Shown: in pieces, positions 1-8,493 of the stretch
Layout of the letters: each line of letters begins with the position of its first letter
Position numbering within the stretch: the stretch's first letter is position 1
Source of the DNA: Spartobacteria bacterium
GTDB taxonomy: Bacteria > Verrucomicrobiota > Verrucomicrobiia > Chthoniobacterales > UBA10450
Reading direction: 5' to 3'
NCBI GenBank assembly: GCA_003167555.1
Contig: PMSN01000029.1
Coordinates: forward strand, 58,488 to 122,487
DNA: 64,000 nt
Made by a program: the position numbers and the translations under genes
Notes under the pieces: model-generated
What the model was told of the DNA's origin: nothing
What the model saw: only the letters and a program-made list of their open reading frames with translations
The model's database searches: none

Positions 1-902
1 CTCAGAGCGCTGCCGGCTTGCTTTTGACCCGATCGTCGTTCGGCGCGGATAGCACTGAGCAAATGAGTAACATCGCCCTCGTGAAACGCACCATCCCATC
101 ATCCGGCGAGTCGCTCCCAGTCCTGGGCCTGGGCACCTGGCAAGCTTTTGACGTGGGTCCGGCGCAATCGGAACGTCAGCCGGTGGAAGAAGTCCTCGCG
201 CTTTTCACCAAACTCGGAGGCCGCCTGGTGGATTCGTCACCGATGTATGGCCGCGCGGAACAAGTCATCGGCGATATCGCATCCAAGCTTCATCTTCGAT
301 CCTCGCTGTTCCTGGCCACGAAAGTCTGGACAGCGGGGAAGCAGCAAGGCATCGAATCGATGGAGCGATCGTTCGCAAAGCTCCAGGCTCAACAAATCGA
401 CTTAATGCAGGTGCACAATCTCGTCGATGTCCGGACGCAGCTCGCCACCTTGCGCGCCTGGAAGGAACAAGGCCGGGTGCGTTACCTCGGCATCACCCAT
501 TATGTTTCCAGCGCCTACGGTGAGGTGGCGAAGCTTCTTCGCTCAGAGAAGCTCGACTTCGTCCAGATCAACTACTCGCTTCTCGAACGGGAAGCCGGAG
601 ACCAAATCCTGCCGCTTGCTCAGGATCGCGGCGTAGCGGTAATCGTGAACCGTCCTTTCGGCGGCGGCGACCTTTTCGCGCGCGTCCGGCAAAAGCCGTT
701 ACCGGAATGGGCCGCCGAATTCGATTGTCATTCCTGGGCGCAGTTCCTTTTGAAATGGATCGTCGCGCATCCCGCGGTGACATGCGCGATCCCGGCGACA
801 AGTAATGCGCGCCACCTGGAAGATAATATGCAAGGCGGCGGCGGCCGTCTCCCTGATACGAAACTAAGACAGCGAATGGTGGAAGTTGTTTCGGGGTTGT
901 AG
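1..902 (+). CDS. Aldo/keto reductase, 5'-partial, probably Tat-exported
   Basis: NAD(P)H-dependent oxidoreductase of the aldo/keto reductase superfamily. The (beta/alpha)8 signatures are visible: GLGTW near the start, DSSPMYGRAE with the catalytic Asp/Tyr, LATKVW with the Lys, and MQVHNL with the active-site His. The reading frame is open to the window edge. Codons before the internal ATG at 63 read SAAGLLLTRSSFGAD, which looks like the hydrophobic end of a Tat or Sec signal peptide. The true start is therefore probably upstream of the window rather than at the TTG (18) or ATG (63). Substrate is unknown. It faces the convergent PT-rich protein gene. Confidence 0.85.
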   Translation, partial: QSAAGLLLTRSSFGADSTEQMSNIALVKRTIPSSGESLPVLGLGTWQAFDVGPAQSERQPVEEVLALFTKLGGRLVDSSPMYGRAEQVIGDIASKLHLRSSLFLATKVWTAGKQQGIESMERSFAKLQAQQIDLMQVHNLVDVRTQLATLRAWKEQGRVRYLGITHYVSSAYGEVAKLLRSEKLDFVQINYSLLEREAGDQILPLAQDRGVAVIVNRPFGGGDLFARVRQKPLPEWAAEFDCHSWAQFLLKWIVAHPAVTCAIPATSNARHLEDNMQGGGGRLPDTKLRQRMVEVVSGL

Positions 903-967
903 TCAAGAAAGCGAAGGCCCCGCGCCGGTATGCGACGCGAGGCCTTGCAAGTTTGCAGGAGGCTCGG

Positions 968-2227
968 TTAGTCGGAGCCGATTTCGTATACTTCAACCAG
1001 CGCAATGCCGGTCGCTGTACCTGCTCCTGAAACGACCGTGGTATAGGCGCCGGGCTCGAGACGCACGAGCAACGCAGATTCCAGATCGTCCGTTGGCGGA
1101 ATGCCAGTGCCAATAATTTCCGCGGCATTCGCGTTCGTCTTCCAATCGTCATTAGAGGCGAGCAAGGTCGAGCCAGTGAAGAGTTGGACGGACGGATTTG
1201 CGAGCACGGGCGAGACCCCCGCAGCCGCGAGCGATGGCCCCATGGCCCGGATCAGGACGAGCTTCGGTCCTCCCGTGATAATGAAACCGCCAATCAACTG
1301 ACCTTGTCCCGTGCCGACAAGGCCGCGCGTCGAGATGTTCGCCATCCGATTGAAGAGCGAGCTCTTGAAGGTATTGACCGTAAAGGTTCCGGCGCTCGTC
1401 TGGAATGTGCCCGTGAAGGTGCCTTCAGTGATGGTGAAGCTGCCCGTAATGTTGCTGCTGCTTCCGATGACATGATCGAGCGTGAACGTGTATTGGGTCG
1501 CAGGCGCGACCGGCGCGGTGACGGTTCCAAAACCGCCGCTCAAGACCGTGCCCGTCCGTTGAATCATGATGATGTGGTTACTGGCGTCGATAATGAACAT
1601 GACCTGACTTTCACCCGTCGGCCCATTCGCGACTCCGAAGTAACCGCCCGCGATTTTCGAGTTGGTGCCAAAGGTAGAAAAGCGCCCGGCTTGGAATGGT
1701 TGTCCGGCCAGAGTAAACGCGATGCCATTTTCATTGGCTGTGCCGACGATACCTTGCCCTGTGGTAAGCACGAGTGAGAAGGAGCCGTTGGAAAGCGGAC
1801 CCTCAGCAAAGCCGAGCGTCTGACCCGCGACATCGAGCACATGAATTTGCACGTGGGTATTTTTTTCGATGTAAAAGACGATCAAGGAACCGGTCGGCGT
1901 GGTGCTTCCATAGAAGCCGCGCAAACTAACTTCGCCGTGATGATCATCGCCCGGCTCGGGAGTAGGCGTGGCCGATGGTGAGGGACGCGGAGTAGCTGAC
2001 GGTTCCTGATGCGGCGTCGCAGTCGGGGTAGGTGTCGGTTCGGTATGCGGCGTCGGCGTTGGCGTGGCCGAAGGCTCCGTGTGCGGCGTTGGAGTTGGGG
2101 ACGCGCTGGGTTCGGTGTGAGGCGTAGCGGTCGGTGTTGGGGATGGCGTCGATTCGGCATAAACCGAAAGCGCCGCAAACACGCTTAAGAAAGCGAGTTT
2201 GGCGATGTGTTTTGTAATGAAGTACAT
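968..2227 (-). CDS. Secreted protein with Pro/Thr-rich repeats and verrucomicrobial C-terminal beta domain
   Basis: 419 aa. The start at 2227 (MYFITKHIAKLAFLSVFAAL) gives a clean Sec signal peptide; the frame extends upstream but without signal character. Residues about 25-95 are low-complexity repeats built on PSATPTPTPHTE, a likely flexible or glycosylated linker. A beta-rich middle region follows. The last about 120 residues (ISTRGLVGTGQGQLIGGF, LIRAMGPSLA, NDDW, ESALLVRLEPGAYT, VEVYEIG) match a domain I recall at the C-terminus of many verrucomicrobial secreted proteins. Function unknown; a cell-surface or secreted role is inferred. Confidence 0.8.
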   Translation of the reverse strand: MYFITKHIAKLAFLSVFAALSVYAESTPSPTPTATPHTEPSASPTPTPHTEPSATPTPTPHTEPTPTPTATPHQEPSATPRPSPSATPTPEPGDDHHGEVSLRGFYGSTTPTGSLIVFYIEKNTHVQIHVLDVAGQTLGFAEGPLSNGSFSLVLTTGQGIVGTANENGIAFTLAGQPFQAGRFSTFGTNSKIAGGYFGVANGPTGESQVMFIIDASNHIIMIQRTGTVLSGGFGTVTAPVAPATQYTFTLDHVIGSSSNITGSFTITEGTFTGTFQTSAGTFTVNTFKSSLFNRMANISTRGLVGTGQGQLIGGFIITGGPKLVLIRAMGPSLAAAGVSPVLANPSVQLFTGSTLLASNDDWKTNANAAEIIGTGIPPTDDLESALLVRLEPGAYTTVVSGAGTATGIALVEVYEIGSD

Positions 2228-2377
2228 TGTTTGTTTCGAGTTGGTTTTTGTTGCCTTTTGGCGCCTGGAGAAAAGCACCGAGTTATGGAAATTATAGCAG
2301 AAAGCGTTCCTGCTCCGGCTCTTTCCCAGCGGGATTGCCGGGGGCGAATTGCACCCGCCTTCGAGTGTTGGCGGAGG
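2228..2377. other. Short intergenic region
   Basis: 150 bp between the start of the PT-rich protein gene and the end of the fumarylacetoacetase gene, both on the minus strand. I see no gene and no clear terminator. It presumably carries the promoter and leader of the PT-rich protein gene. Confidence 0.4.
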
Positions 2378-3661
2378 CTACAATGCCGGAAGGACCCGCC
2401 CAGTTACTTCGCCGAATCCAACGCGATATCCGTCGCCCTCAGCCCAGCCGGTGATCGTTAGGCTATCGCCATCCTCGAGCCACTTGCGGCTTTCGCCGTT
2501 CGCAAACGTGAGCGGATTTGCCCCGCGCCAGGTGAGCTCGAGCATGCAGCCGCGGGATTCTTCCGTCGCTCCGCTGATCGTTCCGCTCGCGAGCAGATCG
2601 CCGGGCTGAAGGTTGCAACCATTGACCGTGTGGTGCGCGAGTTGTTGCGCAATGCTCCAGTAAAGGTTCTGGAAGTTCGTCTGCGTGATAACGTGCGGAG
2701 TCGCCATTGAAGCTGTTTGCAGACGCGCCTGAAGCTGGATGTCGTAGGTGAAATTGTTCGGCGCCCGCAAATAAGGCAACGGTTCGGGGTCCTGCCGCGG
2801 CAACGGCTTCCGAAATGGCTCGAGCGCTTCCAGCGTCACGACCCACGGTGAGATGCTGGTGCAAAAATTCTTGGCGAGGAACGGGCCGAGCGGTTGGTAT
2901 TCCCAAGCCTGCACATCGCGCGCGCTCCAATCGTTCATCAAGACCAGGCCGAAGATGTGATCGGTCGCGCGTTCGATCGGGATCGGCTCGCCCAGCGCGT
3001 TCCCCGGCCCGATAAAGAAAGCGGTCTCGAGTTCATAATCGAAACTGCGGCTCGGGCCGAAGACCGGCGCATCGGCATCGGGCGGTTTGATCTGACCGTG
3101 CGGCCGGCGCACTTCCGCGCCGCTCACGACGATCGAGCTGGCGCGGCCGTGATACGCGACCGGAAGCCATTTCCAATTCGGCATCAGCGCGTTTTCCGGA
3201 CCGCGCAGCATCGTGCCGACGTTGTGCGCGTGATGGTAGGAGGAATAAAAATCGGTGTAATCGCCAATGCGCGCGGGAAGTTGCATCGTGACATCTTTCT
3301 GCGCGTGGAAAGCACGGGCGCGGAGCGTTGCGTCATCGCGCAGAGCTGGCGTGTCGGCATCGAGCAGATGTTGAATTACTTCGCGCGCTTTCCTCCAGGC
3401 CGGCCGACCCAATGCGAGAAAGGCGTTGAGCGCACTTTCCGAGAACACGCGCCGATTTTGAAACTCCGGCGTCTGGAAATGACCAAGCTCTTCGAGAACT
3501 GAAAGATCGAGCACGAAGTCGCCGATCGCGACACCCACGCGGGCCGTGCCCGGCGCCGGCCTGAAAATTCCGAAGGGAAGATTCTGGATCGGAAAATGCG
3601 AATCGGCCGCGACTTCGATGAAAGACTTGAGCGGGGCTGGCACGGTGTAAAGCCATCGCAC
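2378..3661 (-). CDS. fahA: Fumarylacetoacetase
   Basis: 427 aa, the usual length for the family. It hydrolyses fumarylacetoacetate to fumarate and acetoacetate, the last step of tyrosine/homogentisate breakdown. The N-terminal SH3-like domain is followed by the FAH catalytic fold. The hallmark stretch DFYSSYHHAHNVGTMLRG (metal-binding Asp and catalytic His), then WKWLPVAYHGRASS, FDYELETAFFIG and VLMNDWSARDVQAWEY are all present. No homogentisate dioxygenase or maleylacetoacetate isomerase gene is adjacent. The exact start is uncertain, since MRWLYTVPAPLKSF is not distinctive. Confidence 0.95.
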   Translation of the reverse strand: MRWLYTVPAPLKSFIEVAADSHFPIQNLPFGIFRPAPGTARVGVAIGDFVLDLSVLEELGHFQTPEFQNRRVFSESALNAFLALGRPAWRKAREVIQHLLDADTPALRDDATLRARAFHAQKDVTMQLPARIGDYTDFYSSYHHAHNVGTMLRGPENALMPNWKWLPVAYHGRASSIVVSGAEVRRPHGQIKPPDADAPVFGPSRSFDYELETAFFIGPGNALGEPIPIERATDHIFGLVLMNDWSARDVQAWEYQPLGPFLAKNFCTSISPWVVTLEALEPFRKPLPRQDPEPLPYLRAPNNFTYDIQLQARLQTASMATPHVITQTNFQNLYWSIAQQLAHHTVNGCNLQPGDLLASGTISGATEESRGCMLELTWRGANPLTFANGESRKWLEDGDSLTITGWAEGDGYRVGFGEVTGRVLPAL

Positions 3662-3779
3662 AAATAATGCACTGCGCTCAAACTAAAACGACGAGCTCGA
3701 AGCGAAGGACTGAGTCTACTCAGCGCCGACTTTAGCTTTGCGGCGGAAGAGTTCGAAAGTGTCGTACTCTTCGACAAGG

Positions 3780-4535
3780 ATGAAGTACCTCTTTTTTTGT
3801 GTGCAAGAGTTGACCTTCTTTTGGGTGGCCTCCCTTGCGATCGTCGTGGCCGGCGGAGCAGTTGTTTATTCGAGGGTTACCTTCACTCGGACCTTTCTCT
3901 GGGCCTCGCTCTCCTCAATCCTTTTGTTGCTGGCCGCGCTCTTTGCCATCCACCGCCCTCATCAACCGTTCTCTCACTACCTGCTCTTCTCGATTATTCC
4001 GGTGAGCTTTTGTGTCGCAAACGTGCTTGGCCTCTTGCACCGGACAGATCTGAAAAAGGGTCATGCCGTGTTGGCCCGCAGCTTATTCGTCGCTCTGTTC
4101 CTCGTTCCAAACGGATACGCCGCACTCACGGGCGTCGGTGACTTCAGTCCCCAGGCCAGAGTCCCGCCCCGTGAGGACGTGTTAGCTCTCGCTCGCCATG
4201 TGAAGCCCGGAGATCGCATGGTGGTTTGGGCATGGCGGCCCGAATACTATGTTAAGGCGAAAACGATCATGGCGACCAGAGATCCGGGGATTCTAGCTCT
4301 CATGGCGCCGTCTCGTTATCGTGAATATTTCCGCGAGCGATTCATGTCCGAGCTTCGAGCGCATCCACCGCCGGTCTTTGTCGATGGCGTCGCGCCTGGG
4401 GCGGATGTATTTTTCGACCGTGCTACCCAGGGAATCGAGAGCTTTCTCCTTCTCGAAGCCTTTGTGCGAGAGTACTACACGCAACGAGAAGAAGTAGCGG
4501 GAGTCCGCATTTTTGTGGCGAAGAATCTCAGATAG
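3780..4535 (+). CDS. Membrane protein, probable C-terminal remnant of a glycosyltransferase
   Basis: 251 aa from the ATG at 3780, which has AGGA directly ahead. The first about 110 residues form three or four hydrophobic helices (FFWVASLAIVVAGGAVVYSR; FLWASLSSILLLLAALFAI; HYLLFSIIPVSFCVANVLG). They are followed by a soluble tail (ALARHVKPGDRMVVWAWRPEYYVKAKTIMATRD). This arrangement resembles the last helices plus periplasmic C-terminus of GT39/ArnT-type mannosyltransferases, but the catalytic N-terminal loops are absent. It is either a remnant of a longer gene or a stand-alone small protein. Its stop codon directly abuts the convergent stop at 4536. Confidence 0.5.
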   Translation: MKYLFFCVQELTFFWVASLAIVVAGGAVVYSRVTFTRTFLWASLSSILLLLAALFAIHRPHQPFSHYLLFSIIPVSFCVANVLGLLHRTDLKKGHAVLARSLFVALFLVPNGYAALTGVGDFSPQARVPPREDVLALARHVKPGDRMVVWAWRPEYYVKAKTIMATRDPGILALMAPSRYREYFRERFMSELRAHPPPVFVDGVAPGADVFFDRATQGIESFLLLEAFVREYYTQREEVAGVRIFVAKNLR

Positions 4536-5453
4536 CTAGAAAAGTTTCAGAGCGCGCAAATCTTCGCGTGGCTCATCGAAGCTGCAACTGCCAAGCGAAG
4601 TCACCATTTTGCGGTGCATTCTGATGCGATCGGTCGCTATCTCCCATTCGCGCCACGCGAACGATGCATCGTCGAAGGAGAATGACTCCGCCCTTTCATC
4701 ATCGAGCATGTGCCCCGTTTCTCCCTCACTCCAGTCATGCTCGATCGCGAGCACACCCGCGCCGAGGACATTCAGAAAACCGTGCATCTTCGTCCCGACG
4801 CTCGGATGAAATTGCCGGACCGGATGGTGCAGGCCGGCGGTGAATTTGATCGGAACGTGATGTTGTGCCGCCGTGACCAGCGCCGCCGCAATCTCGGTGG
4901 AAGTCGGGAACGCATCGGCCGTCACTCCGCCAGTCCGCAACTTGAAGCCAAAAGCGCGGCCAGACTTCGCGGCGTTGCTTTCCGAGATCAGGTTGATGAC
5001 GCGCTCCGCTGCATCGGCGGGCGCTTCCCAAAAAGCGTTCAAGCGCAGCTCGTCCAGAATTGCGCGCGCTGCCTTCAGCAGTTCGGCATCAGCCTCATCT
5101 GGCAACGGCATCTCCAGTTGCGTAATCGCCGCGGCCACGCCGTGTTTTTCGCGAAACGCGCGAATCGAATCGCGGGCGGCGATCAGTGATTCCTTGAAGT
5201 TCGCCACGTCCGCCTTCTTTCCCAAGGCCGAAACGCGCAACGGATGTTCCCGATCGAACCGCGAGATGCTGCCGGCGGCGGCTTCGAACTGCGCGACTGG
5301 CAGGATGAACGCGCCCAGCGCCCAGGCATCCGGCGTGCGCACATATGCCGCCTGGTTTTGCAGCGCCGGCTCGAGGGCAAGCGTCGTCGGTGGGAATAGG
5401 CCGGCGTAATCGATGGAATGCTCGAGCAGAGCGCGAAGAGATGCGGAGGGCAT
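4536..5453 (-). CDS. Conserved hypothetical protein
   Basis: 305 aa. No signal peptide or membrane segment. N-terminus SLRALLEHSIDYAGLFPPTTL; C-terminal half GRAFGFKLRTGGVTADAFP, IKFTAGLHHPVRQFH and KMHGFLNVLGAG. The conserved Lys/Arg/His-rich strands suggest a cytosolic TIM-barrel-like fold, but that is a guess. I recall similar uncharacterised proteins near homogentisate-pathway genes in other phyla; here it lies one gene away from fahA on the same strand, so a role in aromatic amino acid catabolism is possible. Confidence 0.7.
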   Translation of the reverse strand: MPSASLRALLEHSIDYAGLFPPTTLALEPALQNQAAYVRTPDAWALGAFILPVAQFEAAAGSISRFDREHPLRVSALGKKADVANFKESLIAARDSIRAFREKHGVAAAITQLEMPLPDEADAELLKAARAILDELRLNAFWEAPADAAERVINLISESNAAKSGRAFGFKLRTGGVTADAFPTSTEIAAALVTAAQHHVPIKFTAGLHHPVRQFHPSVGTKMHGFLNVLGAGVLAIEHDWSEGETGHMLDDERAESFSFDDASFAWREWEIATDRIRMHRKMVTSLGSCSFDEPREDLRALKLF

Positions 5454-5601
5454 TGGTCAGTCAGCTGCGAACGTGTTCAGGTGGAATCTTATGCGCGATC
5501 CCAGAGGCGCTGCGAAGAGGAATCTTCGGTTCCATGCCCGAAACTAACCCAGCGTCAGGAATATCGCGAAAAAGTAATCTCGGAGATGGACATCGCACCG
5601 C

Positions 5602-6228
5602 ATGTTCGCTAGCATCGCCGCTCCTTCTCGCCAAATGTTTCTGGAAAGCTCTCCCGTCCAAGCCTTGCCCGAGGATGCGCTTTTCCAAAGCGCGTTTGAA
5701 TATGCTTCGATCGGAATGGCCCTGGTCGCCCCGGATGGCGCCTGGCTGCGGGTGAATCATTCTGTTTGCCAGATCACCGGCTACACCGAGGCCGAGCTTC
5801 TGGACCGCACCTTTCAGGACATCACGCATCCGGACGATCTCGATCTCGATCTCGCCAACATGCGCAAAATGCTGGCCGGCGAAATCGACACCTACCAGAT
5901 GGAGAAACGCTATTTCCACAAGAACGGCGCCGTCGTCTGGGTGCTCTTGAGCGTTTCGCTCGTTCGCGATGACGACGCGCAGCCGCGGTTCTTCATCTCG
6001 CAAATCCAGGACATCACGGGGCGGAAAGAAAGCGAGCGGCAATTGAGCGAGGCCGCCACCCAGATCGAGGCGTTGCGGAACGGTCTGCTCAAAATTTGCG
6101 CGTGGACAAAGCGGATCGAGATCGATGGACGCTGGATTCCCGTCGACGAGTTTCTCAGCGACCACCTGCATCTCAAGCTCACGCATGGCATGTCTCTCGA
6201 AGGGGCCCAGCTTTTCAAGAAAGAGTAG
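5602..6228 (+). CDS. Single PAS-domain protein with degenerate Cys motif tail
   Basis: 208 aa, soluble. Residues about 25-150 form a PAS/PAC domain (FEYASIGMALVAPDG, VNHSVCQITGYTEAELLDR, ITHPDDLD, EKRYFHKNGAVVWVLLSVSL, QIQDITGRKESERQL). The tail ALRNGLLKICAW through LSDHLHLKLTHGMSLEG resembles the short C-terminal module LLPICAWCKKI...SHGICPEC found after PAS domains in many sensor proteins. Here the second Cys of the first pair and both Cys of the last pair are replaced (ICAWT, HGMSLEG), so a metal site is unlikely. There is no kinase, cyclase or receiver domain. Ligand unknown. Confidence 0.75.
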   Translation: MFASIAAPSRQMFLESSPVQALPEDALFQSAFEYASIGMALVAPDGAWLRVNHSVCQITGYTEAELLDRTFQDITHPDDLDLDLANMRKMLAGEIDTYQMEKRYFHKNGAVVWVLLSVSLVRDDDAQPRFFISQIQDITGRKESERQLSEAATQIEALRNGLLKICAWTKRIEIDGRWIPVDEFLSDHLHLKLTHGMSLEGAQLFKKE

Positions 6229-6270
6229 GCGCGTCCGCCGACTCACCAACACCAACCAAGAAAGTTCATC

Positions 6271-6726
6271 ATGAAAATCAGACTACTCGTTGCCACTCTC
6301 TCCCTCGCGCCGCTCTGCGCCATTTCTCTGCACGCCGGCACACCCGCGCAGGAGAAGGCGTTCGTCGACAAATATAAAACCGCCTTCGAAGCCGGCGACA
6401 AAGCCACGCTCGAATCGTTTCTTTACACCAAAGGCGCCAATCCCATGGCGCTCGAGTTTTACAAGATGATGCAGGCGGAAGGGGCCGGTGGAAAAATTAC
6501 CAAGATCGAGCTGGTCGATCTCACTCCCGAAGACGTGAAGAAGGCTTCCGAAGTCCAGACCGGGCCGGACGGCAAAAAAGCGCAGCTTCCGCTCAAGCCG
6601 ACCAAGAAGCTAAAGATCACGGTGGAGACGAAGGACGCCAACGGCAGTTCCTCCAGCTCGACCGAAAACTTCGTCGCGGAGACGGACGGCAAATACGTCA
6701 TTCCGGTGCCGGCTGAGGTGAAGTAA
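6271..6726 (+). CDS. Small secreted protein of unknown function
   Basis: 151 aa with a Sec signal peptide (MKIRLLVATLSLAPLCAISLHAG). The mature part starts AQEKAFVDKYKTAFEAGDKATLESFLY, which resembles the first helices of NTF2/SnoaL-like folds. It continues with a Lys-rich, Ser-rich beta region (KLKITVETKDANGSSSSST). No catalytic residues are recognised. It is followed after 9 bp by the convergent CreD-like gene. Confidence 0.65.
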   Translation: MKIRLLVATLSLAPLCAISLHAGTPAQEKAFVDKYKTAFEAGDKATLESFLYTKGANPMALEFYKMMQAEGAGGKITKIELVDLTPEDVKKASEVQTGPDGKKAQLPLKPTKKLKITVETKDANGSSSSSTENFVAETDGKYVIPVPAEVK

Positions 6727-6735
6727 GTTCACCGC

Positions 6736-7653
6736 CTACACATTTGGTATCGGCGGCGGGAATCCGCGCGGCATTGGCTTCGAGGCGAATTTGTCGACCC
6801 AATTCACCTTCGCTGTCGCGATCATGAGCAGGGCCAGCGTGATGATTGCGCCGATGGTGATCGTCAAGCCGGTGAGCCCTTCGAAAAAAAAGCTGTAGCT
6901 GAACAGGACCATGTAGGCGAATTGCGCGAGCGCGCCCAATTGGGCGAAACGCCGTCCCACCGCGGCAAAGAGATAACCCGAGACCAGCGCGAGCGACACT
7001 AGCGCTGAGATCGCGAACGCGATCGGAAGTGGAATCAGATCGACGAGATAAGCGAAGAGGAGTTGGAACGCGAAGCACCCGGCCGCGAGAAAGAAGTAGT
7101 TCATGGGATGCAGGCTGATTCGCCAAACCATTCCCATCAGCACCAGCACCGCAAAGAAGAAGAGAAGCGAGACCGGCGCAAAGAACGACATCCGCGAGGC
7201 GACCGGTCCGGGGTTGGCGACCGACGGCATCCCCATCGCGATCGCCTGGGCATTGATCACGTCGGGATAGGACCAGACGAAATTCCATCCGTTCGAAGTC
7301 CGCGCGCGCTCCGTCGGCGAGCCTGTGCCGGCCGGGAAATCGAACTCGGAAAAATCCGTCGTCATCGCGAGGCGAAAGTTCCGGATGCGGGTGGTGTCGC
7401 CGAAGGAGTAGCCCCATCGGTCGGTGCCGCGTGATTTGTAGGCGACCGTGAACTTCGCGCTTTTCCCGGGAGCAAGTGTGACCGCTTCCGTAATACCTTC
7501 AGCCGTCTTGTTGTTCCCGGTCGAAGCAACGCCGTCGATCACGAACGCGAAGTCGCTGTAGCTCGCGTCCGTCGCGGGAAACTCGAAGCGGACATAGATC
7601 GTTTGCGTAATCTGAGTGGGATTCTGAAGGCTGTAATCGCCGTGAAAATCCAC
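6736..7653 (-). CDS. CreD-like inner-membrane protein, likely 5'-truncated at a repeat
   Basis: About 305 aa from a GTG at 7653. A beta-rich extracytoplasmic part (SLQNPTQITQTIYVRFEFPA) is followed by six hydrophobic segments from about residue 160 (SFFAPVSLLFFFAVLVLMG, LHPMNYFFLAAGCFAFQLLF, and so on), as in the C-terminal half of CreD family proteins. CreD is normally about 450 aa with an N-terminal helix. Codons upstream still read WTYLVDFHGDY, consistent with family continuity, but beyond about 7665 the frame runs into a hairpin repeat and stops at 7708-7710. The N-terminal part looks lost, so this is probably a remnant. Confidence 0.55.
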   Translation of the reverse strand: MDFHGDYSLQNPTQITQTIYVRFEFPATDASYSDFAFVIDGVASTGNNKTAEGITEAVTLAPGKSAKFTVAYKSRGTDRWGYSFGDTTRIRNFRLAMTTDFSEFDFPAGTGSPTERARTSNGWNFVWSYPDVINAQAIAMGMPSVANPGPVASRMSFFAPVSLLFFFAVLVLMGMVWRISLHPMNYFFLAAGCFAFQLLFAYLVDLIPLPIAFAISALVSLALVSGYLFAAVGRRFAQLGALAQFAYMVLFSYSFFFEGLTGLTITIGAIITLALLMIATAKVNWVDKFASKPMPRGFPPPIPNV

Positions 7654-7664
7654 CAGGTAGGTCC

Positions 7665-7767
7665 ATCTCGGCAGCTTGCCGAGATGAATTGTTCGAGGTA
7701 ATCGCGCTCAACAGAATGTAGCCGGCAAGCTGCCGGCTACCGCAGGCTGGCAGCCTGCGCTCCCCAG
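7665..7767. repeat. Triple-hairpin repeat (GCCGGCAAGCTGCCGGC family), copy 1
   Basis: Three consecutive perfect hairpins: CTCGGCAGCTTGCCGAG (7668-7684), GTAGCCGGCAAGCTGCCGGC with its following TAC (7718-7740) and GCAGGCTGGCAGCCTGC (7742-7758), ending CGCTCCCCA. The same motif set recurs at 28349-28488. It sits exactly where the CreD-like coding homology ends. Confidence 0.85.
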
Positions 7768-7808
7768 AGCTTGCGTTGTCGATGCTTCACTGCCCATCGT
7801 AGCGACCG

Positions 7809-8429
7809 ATGCGCCGATTCCTTCTTAAAACTTTGCTCATCGTATTCGTTCTCGGCGCGCTCGGCCTCGCCTGGATCTTTGGCGGCCGGCACGTTGCACT
7901 CTTCGTCGATCACTTTGGAACGGCAGAGGTCGAGCGGATCCCAGTAACCCAACTCACCTATGAGGGCGCACAGAGTGGAGGCCTTTTCTGTCTGGGAAAT
8001 GGGATGCTGAGCACCACGGGCCCTGACAATCATCCCTTCGCTTTAAGCCTAGCGCCCGACGCCAATAATAAGTTAATCCTGTCTACGTCCGGTAAGTCTT
8101 TCATTCTCGGTGACGCCGTGTCGGCCACGGCGGAACAATCCGGCGCCACCTTCACCGTTCGACCCGACGCGGGCGACGAAGCTTCACTCACGGTGCGCCG
8201 AAGCTTTCTCAGTTGGCCCACGCCTTTCGATTTCAATTTCATGACCGGGCATTCGCCGTCGTGGAGACGGTATCGTTATCACGAGCTTGTTTGGAAGAAG
8301 CAGTCCGGCGCTCAACTGAGAATGCTCTGGCGCTACGAGCAATACTTCTACGCGTCCGATGGCTGGACGGACGGAAATATGACGCGTGAAGGTGTTACGG
8401 GCCTGATCAAGGCAGAGATAACGCCGTGA
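7809..8429 (+). CDS. Signal-anchored hypothetical protein
   Basis: 206 aa. Residues 7-25 form one N-terminal hydrophobic segment (LLKTLLIVFVLGALGLAWIFG) with no clear cleavage site, so it is likely an inner-membrane anchor with a periplasmic domain. The rest is beta-rich with several Trp/Tyr near the C-terminus (HSPSWRRYRYHELVWKK, LRMLWRYEQYFYASDGW). No family recognised. A hairpin repeat begins 12 bp after the stop. Confidence 0.55.
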   Translation: MRRFLLKTLLIVFVLGALGLAWIFGGRHVALFVDHFGTAEVERIPVTQLTYEGAQSGGLFCLGNGMLSTTGPDNHPFALSLAPDANNKLILSTSGKSFILGDAVSATAEQSGATFTVRPDAGDEASLTVRRSFLSWPTPFDFNFMTGHSPSWRRYRYHELVWKKQSGAQLRMLWRYEQYFYASDGWTDGNMTREGVTGLIKAEITP

Positions 8430-8440
8430 ATCCAAGTCTT

Positions 8441-8493
8441 CTGTAGCCGCTTCGCTATGCGAAGCGAGGGGACACTTAGTCAGCTCGCTACAG
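8441..8493. repeat. Inverted repeat (CTGTAGCCGCTTCGC family), copy 1
   Basis: CTGTAGCCGCTTCGCTATGC with the immediate palindrome GCTTCGCTATGCGAAGC, closing with CAGCTCGCTACAG. The CTA at 8488-8490 is also the TAG stop codon of the minus-strand gene 8488-8928. A related copy lies at 27681-27770. Confidence 0.8.
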
